Assembly: GCA_018069525.1 (NCBI GenBank)
Contig: JAGPUQ010000003.1
Coordinates: 1-64,000 of the forward strand
Origin: Porticoccaceae bacterium
GTDB taxonomy: Bacteria; Pseudomonadota; Gammaproteobacteria; Pseudomonadales; Porticoccaceae
Length of the DNA: 64,000 bases
Direction of reading: 5' to 3'
The notes under the pieces: generated by a model
Databases searched by the model: none
Told to the model about the DNA's origin: nothing
Seen by the model: the letters and a program-made list of their open reading frames with translations, nothing else
Shown: positions 51,378 to 58,385 of the stretch, one piece after another
Numbering within the stretch: the stretch's first letter is position 1
Layout of the letters: every line of letters starts with the position of its first letter
Program-made: the position numbers and the translations under genes

Positions 51378-52250
51378 ATGCGTTCTATGCTTTTTTTACC
51401 GGCCGACAGCGAGAAAAAAATTGCTAAAGGCAAGGGCACTAATGCCGATGGTTTGATTCTGGATCTCGAAGATTCGGTGGCCCTGCCTCGCAAGGCCGAG
51501 GGTCGTCGTCTGGCGCGGGAATTTCTCGATGCCAACCCTCGTGAATCACGTACCAAAAGTATCTTGGTCAGGGTGAACCCCCTGTGCGGCGACATGACCC
51601 TGGGCGATCTCGCTGCAGTCATAGGCGGCGCGCCGGATTACGTTTTGCTACCGAAATATCGCACTCGTGCCGATGTGATCACCCTCGACAATTATATCAG
51701 CGCCCTTGAAGTGCGCGAAGGTATACCGTTGGGCCAAACTAAAATTTTAGTGATTGGCACTGAAACCGGCCAGGCCTTATTTAATCTTGGCGATTTAGCC
51801 GGGGCCAGTGAACGGCTGAGCCACGTAAGCTGGGGTGAATTCGATCTATCCGCCGATGTGGGTGCAGAAACCCACCTCTTGCCCGACGGTGGTTGGGACG
51901 ACCTGTTCCGCACCGCGCGCAGCTTGTGTCTGGCGGCGGCAGCGGCGGCAGAAATTGAAGCCTGTAATACGGTATTCACCGATTTTAAAGACGATAAAGG
52001 TCTTGAGGATGCGGCGCGGGGCGCTCGTCGTGCGGGCTTTACCGGCATGATGGCGATTCACCCCAACCAGGTGGACATCATTAACGAAGTTTTTTCCGTG
52101 AGTGAAAAAGAACTGGAGTGGTCGCGGCGGGTGGTTGAAGTGTTCGACAATAATCCCGATCTGGGCGTAGTGGGACTCGATGGCATTATGTTGGATAAGC
52201 CTCATTACACGCAGGCCATGCGGGTGATTGCTCGCGCTAAAGCGTACTGA
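51378..52250 (+). CDS. HpcH/HpaI (CitE-like) acyl-CoA lyase
   Basis: This 290-residue TIM-barrel protein is related to citrate lyase beta, malyl-CoA lyase and citramalyl-CoA lyase. It begins MRSMLFLPADSEKKIAKG; GLILDLEDSVALPRKAEGR holds the metal-binding acidic residues, and ETGQALFNLGDLAGAS and GMMAIHPNQVDIINEVF are conserved. No citD/citF genes are near, so it is a stand-alone lyase rather than a citrate lyase subunit. It is paired with the upstream MaoC gene, probably as one operon. Confidence 0.9.
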   Translation: MRSMLFLPADSEKKIAKGKGTNADGLILDLEDSVALPRKAEGRRLAREFLDANPRESRTKSILVRVNPLCGDMTLGDLAAVIGGAPDYVLLPKYRTRADVITLDNYISALEVREGIPLGQTKILVIGTETGQALFNLGDLAGASERLSHVSWGEFDLSADVGAETHLLPDGGWDDLFRTARSLCLAAAAAAEIEACNTVFTDFKDDKGLEDAARGARRAGFTGMMAIHPNQVDIINEVFSVSEKELEWSRRVVEVFDNNPDLGVVGLDGIMLDKPHYTQAMRVIARAKAY

Positions 52251-52256
52251 GCAGTT

Positions 52257-53777
52257 TTAAAGTCGTTCGTTGCGCTGTTCCATTGCGGCGACATCGCGCA
52301 GACGCTGCTCGATCAGGGCCGACTGTTTAAAATCCTGGTCGACCAGTTTGCGGGCATAGCCCAGGTGGTTTCGAGCCTTATCAAACACCCCGGTGAGAAT
52401 AAAGTATTCCGCGCGGGCGAGATGCACACCGGAAATATCCCCAGCCAAACCACTGACTTCCGCGAGCTCAAACCAAATCTTAGGGTCGGTGGGGCGTTGG
52501 CGCGACAGGGTTTCCAGTATGCGCTCTGATTCGCCGTAGCGATTCGCTTTAAGCAGGGTTTCGGCCAATTCCATTTGCACCACATAATTTTCTGGATATT
52601 CCGCCGCCAGTTTTTCCAGATGATTAATTGCGTTTGGGTACTTACCCGCATTGCGCTCAATAGTGGCGGCAGCCAATTGATAGGTGAAGCGCTCTGGCTC
52701 GGCAGCAAGTAGCGGGGCCAGAGTTTTACGTGCCGTAGCGTGTTCGCTCATATCGCTCTGGGCCAGGGCTAAACCGTAGCGCGCGGCCTGTCGCGATAAA
52801 CTTGAGCCGGTGAGTTCGTTTTCAAAGCGGGCCGCCGCCAGAGCTGGCGTGGCTTCCAGCGCTAACACCGAACGCACTCGCATTAGGTGGTATTCCAGGT
52901 TATCGAGATATTGCCGCGCCGGGTATTTTGCGATGCGACCACGGGCATCCGATATTCGGCTTTCGGCAAGTGGGTGAGTGAGCAGAAACTCCGGTGGTCG
53001 CTTGCCCACGTAGCGCGTCGCGGCCAGCATACGCTCAAACATGGCGGCGGTAGCGGCGGGGTCCATACCGCTACGAAACAGGGTTTCAAGGCCAATGCGG
53101 TCAGCTTCTTGTTCGTTTTGGCGGCTGTAGCGTAGTTGGGTGTCCATACTGGCGGCCTGGGCGGCGGACATTGCCGCCATACCGGCTTCGCCACCTACTG
53201 TCGCGCTCAATACCAGGCCGGCGAGTAAGCCGGCTAAGCTGACGAGGGAAGTTTTGCGCTGTAATTCCAGGCGTCGTGCGAAATGACGCTGCCCCAAGTG
53301 CGCGAGTTCGTGGGACAGCACCGAGGCCAGTTGGTGTTCGCTCTCGGCGTAAAAGAACAGACCCGTGTGTACGCCAATCACGCCTCCGGGCACCGCAAAA
53401 GCATTGATGGAGGGGTTGTTGATCAGTACCAGTTCGAAACGACGATCTTTAAGCTCGCTGCTGAGGGCAAGCCTGGTGACAAGTTGTTCCAGATAACGCT
53501 GCAATTGAGGGTCGTGGTGGGTGCGCACCTGGCGACGGAAGGCTTTAAGCCAGGCCTGGCCCAGCTCGTACTCCTGCCGCTGCGAAATAATACTGGATGT
53601 GGAGCCGCCCAGTTCGGGTAGCCGAATATCGTTGGCGCTAAGTCCCGTAGGTAAGGCCATTGTTACTATTAAAGTAACACTCAAATAGAGAGCGGCTGCA
53701 TGGCAGGAAATACAGGAGGTAATACGAGAGGCAATTCCAGGTCCGGGAATAGCAGGGCTGGGGAGATGGTGTCGCAC
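52257..53777 (-). CDS. bepA: M48-family periplasmic metalloprotease/chaperone, BepA-like
   Basis: This 506-residue exported protein has an N-terminal hydrophobic signal, a peptidase M48 domain with the zinc motif VLSHELAHLGQRHF near residue 155 and a second ligand region YSRQNEQEADRIGLE, then TPR repeats over the C-terminal 200 residues. This matches BepA/YfgC, which promotes assembly or degradation of LptD and BAM substrates. perM-like and bepA-like genes are often neighbours, as here. Confidence 0.93.
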   Translation of the reverse strand: MRHHLPSPAIPGPGIASRITSCISCHAAALYLSVTLIVTMALPTGLSANDIRLPELGGSTSSIISQRQEYELGQAWLKAFRRQVRTHHDPQLQRYLEQLVTRLALSSELKDRRFELVLINNPSINAFAVPGGVIGVHTGLFFYAESEHQLASVLSHELAHLGQRHFARRLELQRKTSLVSLAGLLAGLVLSATVGGEAGMAAMSAAQAASMDTQLRYSRQNEQEADRIGLETLFRSGMDPAATAAMFERMLAATRYVGKRPPEFLLTHPLAESRISDARGRIAKYPARQYLDNLEYHLMRVRSVLALEATPALAAARFENELTGSSLSRQAARYGLALAQSDMSEHATARKTLAPLLAAEPERFTYQLAAATIERNAGKYPNAINHLEKLAAEYPENYVVQMELAETLLKANRYGESERILETLSRQRPTDPKIWFELAEVSGLAGDISGVHLARAEYFILTGVFDKARNHLGYARKLVDQDFKQSALIEQRLRDVAAMEQRNERL

Positions 53778-53982
53778 GCTAAATTGTGGCTCCTGTTCAG
53801 TGAGTTGATTATTTTAATTATTGTTCGGGACTTGCGCTGGCTTTCACCTTCGACAGCTAAGTTATGACAGTGGATATTAGCACTGGTTCGCCGCTTGCGT
53901 ATGTTTTCTGCGCTTATGCTGATAGCGGCTCTATGATAATGTACGGGGTAGTTTGTCCCATGATTGATCCGGAGTGAATTTG

Positions 53983-55107
53983 ATGTGGAAGGTACTTGAT
54001 AGTTGGATCCAGCGCTACTTTGCCAATGAAGAGGCGGTGCTGTTATCACTGTTAATGCTGGCGTCTCTGGTGGTGGTGTTTACCCTTAGCGATGTGCTGG
54101 CGCCTTTTCTGGCGGCGCTGGTTTTTGCCTTTTTATTACAAGGCGCGGTAACACGGCTCAAGCGTTGGCATTTACCCCATACCGTTGCGGTGATGTTGGT
54201 ATTTATCTGCTTTGTTGGCGCTTTTTTACTTGCCGTTATTTTTCTGATGCCCATTGTCATAGAGCAGTCTGCTAATTTACTGGCGGAAATGCCGCGCATG
54301 TTGCGCAAGTGGCAGGCGGCGGTTTTGTTACTACCCGAGCAGTATCCGCAATTTATATCCGAGCAACGTTTGGCTGAGTTGATGCAGTACGTCACCAGCG
54401 AATCAACCCGCGTCGCGGAGGCGGCACTCTCATTCTCATTAAATAAATTTGCTAATTTGATTGGTATTTTGGTTTACCTCATTCTGGTTCCCCTGTTGGT
54501 GTTTTTTATGCTGAAAGATAAGGACCAACTGGGCCGATCATTAAGTGAATTGCTGCCTCGTAAGCGCCCGGTGATGAATCAGGTATGGCTGGAAATGAAT
54601 ATTCAAATGGCTAATTACGTACGCGGTAAAGCCATAGAAATATTAATAGTGGGTGCGAGTACCTACGTTTCGTTCAAATTACTCGGAGTTAACTACGCAG
54701 CACTGTTGGGTCTGTTAGTGGGCTTGTCGGTGGTGATCCCCTATATCGGAGCCGCCGTGGTGACGATTCCAGTACTGCTGATAGGTTATTTTCAGTGGGG
54801 TTCGAGCACTGAATTTTTGTGGTTGTTTGTCGTTTATATGACCATTCAAATTTTAGATGGCAACGTCCTGGTGCCTTTACTATTTTCCGAAGCGGTTAAT
54901 TTACATCCCATCGCGATTATTCTTGCGGTGTTGTTGTTCGGTGGTATTTGGGGCGTATGGGGTTTGTTTTTTGCGATCCCTCTGGCGACGCTGATCAAGG
55001 CGCTTTACAACGCCTGGCCACGCAACGAAGACGAGTTCGAAGCAGCTTTGGATGAGGCTGTATCGCCGAATGACGAGGGCCAGCTTGTTGTCGAGTTAGA
55101 GAATTAA
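53983..55107 (+). CDS. perM: AI-2E/PerM family transporter
   Basis: This 374-residue inner-membrane protein has about seven to eight helices, with the family block LVPLLVFFMLKDKDQL and LLGLLVGLSVVIPYIGAAVVTIPV..GNVLVPLLFSEAVNLHPIAIILAVLLFGGIWGVWGLFFAIPLATLIKAL. The substrate is unknown; the family name comes from TqsA, but many members have other roles, such as Na+/H+ exchange. The ATG at 53983, 8 bp after GGAG, is preferred to a GTG at 53974. The stop overlaps the next gene's ATG (TAATG). Confidence 0.92.
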   Translation: MWKVLDSWIQRYFANEEAVLLSLLMLASLVVVFTLSDVLAPFLAALVFAFLLQGAVTRLKRWHLPHTVAVMLVFICFVGAFLLAVIFLMPIVIEQSANLLAEMPRMLRKWQAAVLLLPEQYPQFISEQRLAELMQYVTSESTRVAEAALSFSLNKFANLIGILVYLILVPLLVFFMLKDKDQLGRSLSELLPRKRPVMNQVWLEMNIQMANYVRGKAIEILIVGASTYVSFKLLGVNYAALLGLLVGLSVVIPYIGAAVVTIPVLLIGYFQWGSSTEFLWLFVVYMTIQILDGNVLVPLLFSEAVNLHPIAIILAVLLFGGIWGVWGLFFAIPLATLIKALYNAWPRNEDEFEAALDEAVSPNDEGQLVVELEN

Positions 55108-58097
55108 TGAGAAAGTTGATGTTTAAAAAACGGGGCGTGGTTGGTTTAGTATTGCTAGCGGTTCTGTCTCCGGTGTTGCTACCGGTCCTATTACCGGTAC
55201 AGCCTGCGCACGCCATGTCGCCCGACCCTGCTACCGACGCAGTTAGCACAGAGGCAACTGAACAGAATTGGTGGCGCGGCGCGCAAGCGGGTGAAGAGGG
55301 CGATGCACCGATCTATCGCAGCCTGGCGGATGATCGCGCTTATCGTTATTTACAGCTCGATAATAAGTTAAAAGTGTTATTGGTTTCCGATCCAGCCAGT
55401 GACAAAAGCGCGGCCTCACTCGATGTGCATGTGGGTACTTTTCAGAACCCGGCTGATCGAGAAGGCCTGGCGCATTTTTTGGAACATATGCTGTTTTTAG
55501 GCACCGAGAAATATCCCGAGCCCGGCGCTTATCAGGCCTTTATCGGCGAGCACGGCGGTAGTCATAACGCCTATACCAGTCTCGAGCACACCAACTATTT
55601 TTTTGATATTGATCCTGCTTATCTCGATGCGGCCCTGGATCAGTTTGCGCAATTTTTTGTCGCTCCGCGCTTTGATGCGGCCTATGTGGATCGCGAACGC
55701 AAAGCGGTAGAGTCTGAATATCGACTAAAAATAAAAGACGATGGCCGTCGGGAATGGGAAGTGCTGAGTGAATTGGTGAATCCCGAACATCCCTTGTCAC
55801 AGTTTTCGGTGGGCAGCCTTGAAACCCTGGCGGATAGAGAGCAGGACCCCGTGCGCGAGGACTTGCTGGCCTTTTATCAGCAGTATTACTCGGCCAATTT
55901 AATGACGCTGGTGGTGTTGGGTAAAGAGCCGCTGGATCATTTACAAAACATGGTTGAATCCCGCTTTAAGAACGTCAAAAACAGGGATACAACGATTGCG
56001 AATACGCCCATCGAGCTTTTGCTTGAGCACCGCAACAGCGAGGCGCGCATCACCCCGGAAAAAGAACGGCGAGAGTTGAGTTTTTTGTTTCCCTTAGAAA
56101 GTTTACAGAGGTATTGGCGAACTAAGCCTGCGGTATTCCTCGGTCACTTACTCGGTGATGAAGGAGAACACAGTTTACTTGCCGAATTAAAGCGGCGGGG
56201 CTGGGCCGAAAGTTTAAGTGCCGGTACGGCCTACGATTCTCGCCATGGTGCAGCATTTTCTATGACCATAGCCTTAACGCCGTCTGGCGTGGAGCACTAT
56301 CAGCAAGTGCAAGATGCTAGTTTTGCCTGGATAGAGCGAGTCAAACGCGACGGTATTGTCGATTGGCGCTATCGAGAGCTGGCGGAGTTAAGGCGGGTCG
56401 ATTTTCGTTTCCTCGAAAAGTCACCATCGGCATCCTATGCCCGAACCCTGGCGGCGGCGATGCACGACTACCCCGCAGCGGAGGTGCTGCGCGGTCAGTT
56501 TGATTATCAAACATTTGACGCTGAGCTAATTGCCGACATTGCGGATAAGTTGAACGCTGACAATGTGCTGATTACTTTGGTGGCCCCCGAATTTAAAGAG
56601 TTAGATCTGCTTTCTAAGCAACTCTCGAAACATTACCAGGCGCCTTACTCGGTACAAAAAATTGCAGCCGAGCGAATCGCGGTCTGGAATACGACTGGCG
56701 ATCAATCAAACAATGCCACACTGGCTTTGCCGGATAAAAACCCCTACCTTGCCGAGCATTTTCCGGTGTCGGAAAAAGGCGAAGAACCCCGCATACCCGA
56801 GCAGATTATCAACACCGAGCTGCTCGCGCTTTGGCACTACCCGGATAATCAATTTGCCTCTCCCCGATCTATTTTTAGGGCAAAAATTTTAAGCCCGGCG
56901 ATTGCCAGCCGACAAGGTACGGCGCTCGGCAGTTTGTATTTGGCGATGGTGCGCGATCAACTCAATGCCGAAATGTATCCCGCGATGCTCGCTGGTTTAG
57001 ATTTTAGTTTGCAGCTTTGGACTCACGGGCTAGGGGTGTCGGTGAGCGGCTACACGGATAAACAAAGTGTATTGCTGGCGCGAGTACTCGAAGTGCTAGC
57101 CGCGCCGGAATGGGATGAGCAGCGCTTTGCGCGAATTAAAACTCAACTCATCCGCGAGTGGCAAAACAGTCGCAAGCAATGGCCGGTGCGTCAAGTGTTT
57201 GGCGAAGTAGCACCCTTGCTAAACGACGGGCATCGACCGTTGGAGCTGGCCGAGGCGCTCGCACCGATAGAGTTAGCGGCATTGCAGGCCTTTGTTGGCG
57301 ATTTGTATCAGCAGGGTCAAGTCGAGGCCTATGCCGGCGGCGTGCTCGGTAAGGATGCCGCTCGGGTGATGGCGCAGTCCGTCGTTGATGCTCTGAATAT
57401 AAACGCCTTGCCCAGTGAGGGCGCGAGCTACCAGGTTCTCAAGTTATCGCCATCGGCAAACCTGCCGCGTCGCCGCATCGACGTTGACCATGCAGATAGC
57501 TCTGCGGTGTTATATATCCAGGCCGACGCAGATACCCTGACGGCACGTGCTCAGTTTGCGCTCTTACAGAACGTGCTTGAAGCGCCGTTTTACACCGCCC
57601 TGCGCACCGAAAAACAGTTGGGCTACATCGTCGGGAATCGCATTATGCCCATGCATAGAGTGCCGGGTATGGTCCTGTATGTGCAGTCACCAGTGCTGGA
57701 TAGCGCGGGCTTAATAGGCGAAATAGACGGTTTTCTGGATAGCCAAAAAGCTACCGTCGAGGCGATGAGCGAAGATGATCTGGCACGTTATCAACAGTCG
57801 GTACTGTCCGTGTTGGAGGAGCGCCCGAAAAATTTAATGGAGCTGGCCGGGCGACATCTTGAAAGCTTAGCTCTGGATTATGAGGGCTTTGATTTTCGTG
57901 ATCGCCTGGCGGCAGAAGTCCGCAAGGTTTCGCGGGATCAGTTAATAGCCGCTTACGGAGAGTTACAGAGCGAAGCCCGACGCGGTTTGTGGTTGAGTGC
58001 CGAGAAAGGTAGTTTGGGTGAAGATGACAATACAGTAACTGCCGAAGGCTTGTCTGAGCTGAATAAAGGGCAGACCTATAGTTACCCAGCTTTGTGA
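55107..58097 (+). CDS. Pitrilysin/insulinase-like M16 metalloprotease, exported
   Basis: This 996-residue zinc protease with inverted HxxEH motif (HFLEHMLF, near residues 123-127) resembles E. coli pitrilysin (962 residues). It has the four-domain M16A architecture, with the active N-terminal half and an inactive C-terminal half (TEKQLGYIVGNRIMPMHRVPGMVLYVQSP). A signal peptide ending in PAHA (about residue 36) predicts a periplasmic protein. The signal's hydrophobic core is made of PVLL tetrapeptides encoded by a 12-bp repeat. It probably degrades small peptides. It is coupled to the perM-like gene. Confidence 0.93.
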   Translation: MRKLMFKKRGVVGLVLLAVLSPVLLPVLLPVQPAHAMSPDPATDAVSTEATEQNWWRGAQAGEEGDAPIYRSLADDRAYRYLQLDNKLKVLLVSDPASDKSAASLDVHVGTFQNPADREGLAHFLEHMLFLGTEKYPEPGAYQAFIGEHGGSHNAYTSLEHTNYFFDIDPAYLDAALDQFAQFFVAPRFDAAYVDRERKAVESEYRLKIKDDGRREWEVLSELVNPEHPLSQFSVGSLETLADREQDPVREDLLAFYQQYYSANLMTLVVLGKEPLDHLQNMVESRFKNVKNRDTTIANTPIELLLEHRNSEARITPEKERRELSFLFPLESLQRYWRTKPAVFLGHLLGDEGEHSLLAELKRRGWAESLSAGTAYDSRHGAAFSMTIALTPSGVEHYQQVQDASFAWIERVKRDGIVDWRYRELAELRRVDFRFLEKSPSASYARTLAAAMHDYPAAEVLRGQFDYQTFDAELIADIADKLNADNVLITLVAPEFKELDLLSKQLSKHYQAPYSVQKIAAERIAVWNTTGDQSNNATLALPDKNPYLAEHFPVSEKGEEPRIPEQIINTELLALWHYPDNQFASPRSIFRAKILSPAIASRQGTALGSLYLAMVRDQLNAEMYPAMLAGLDFSLQLWTHGLGVSVSGYTDKQSVLLARVLEVLAAPEWDEQRFARIKTQLIREWQNSRKQWPVRQVFGEVAPLLNDGHRPLELAEALAPIELAALQAFVGDLYQQGQVEAYAGGVLGKDAARVMAQSVVDALNINALPSEGASYQVLKLSPSANLPRRRIDVDHADSSAVLYIQADADTLTARAQFALLQNVLEAPFYTALRTEKQLGYIVGNRIMPMHRVPGMVLYVQSPVLDSAGLIGEIDGFLDSQKATVEAMSEDDLARYQQSVLSVLEERPKNLMELAGRHLESLALDYEGFDFRDRLAAEVRKVSRDQLIAAYGELQSEARRGLWLSAEKGSLGEDDNTVTAEGLSELNKGQTYSYPAL
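55158..55205. repeat. 12-bp in-frame repeat within a signal peptide
   Basis: Units at 55170 (CCGGTGTTGCTA), 55182 (CCGGTCCTATTA) and 55194 (CCGGTACAGCCT), with a weaker one at 55158, encode PVLL, PVLL and PVQP in the hydrophobic region of the protease signal peptide. Confidence 0.8.
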
Positions 58098-58111
58098 TTG
58101 GGAAGTCTTCT

Positions 58112-58126
58112 TGTAAATAATTTAAC
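58112..58126. promoter_or_regulatory. Distal operator-like element of aceE
   Basis: TGTAAATAATTTAAC matches 13 of 15 positions of the perfect palindrome at 58206. It begins exactly 94 bp upstream, close to nine turns of B-DNA. Confidence 0.55.
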
Positions 58127-58205
58127 TTTATTCTGACAGTAAATTGGCGCTTTTGAGAAATATTCGGCTTTATTCTTGTTTTAAATCGGATTTCGCCCTA
58201 TATTT

Positions 58206-58220
58206 TGTAAATAATTTACA
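58206..58220. promoter_or_regulatory. Proximal palindromic operator-like element of aceE
   Basis: TGTAAATAATTTACA is a perfect inverted repeat of seven bases on each side of a central A. It is shorter in the middle than the TyrR box (TGTAAA-N6-TTTACA) and has some likeness to HexR sites; the regulator is unknown. Confidence 0.6.
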
Positions 58221-58313
58221 TTAAAATTAGTGGCAATCAACACCTGAGATTTTCGGTGTTTTACTGTTTAAAATAAACTGTAGACCGGTGTGAATCCGGA
58301 GCTGTTCAGGGCT

Positions 58314-58385
58314 GCGAGGGCAGTTACGAGGACGGTTACTAGAATAGCTACGAGGACCGTTACTAAAATAGCTACGAGGAGAGTA
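58314..58385. repeat. 24-bp repeat duplicating the aceE ribosome binding site
   Basis: ACGAGGA recurs at 58326, 58350 and 58374, exactly 24 bp apart, within longer matching units. Only the last copy is followed by the aceE ATG; in the other two the matching place reads ACT. A related 12-bp unit starts at 58314. Confidence 0.9.

Larger units (their letters stand above)
58098..58385. promoter_or_regulatory. aceE upstream region
   Basis: These 288 bp are AT-rich on the left, with two palindrome-like elements (58112-58126 and 58206-58220). A long leader follows, built of 12/24-bp repeats that include extra copies of the ribosome binding site. No pdhR-like regulator gene is present. I could not pick a single convincing -35/-10 pair. 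Confidence 0.6.

Noticed and set aside
53983-55107. Quorum-sensing AI-2 exporter
   Set aside because: The AI-2E family name does not predict AI-2 export, and no luxS or lsr genes are in the window.
58206-58220. TyrR box upstream of aceE
   Set aside because: The half-sites match TGTAAA/TTTACA, but the spacing is three bases and not six, and aceEF is not a TyrR-type target.
58290-58385. Upstream extension of aceE from a GTG at 58290
   Set aside because: The added residues are Arg/Thr-rich products of the 12/24-bp repeat and unlike any AceE N-terminus. The ATG at 58386 has a strong ribosome binding site.
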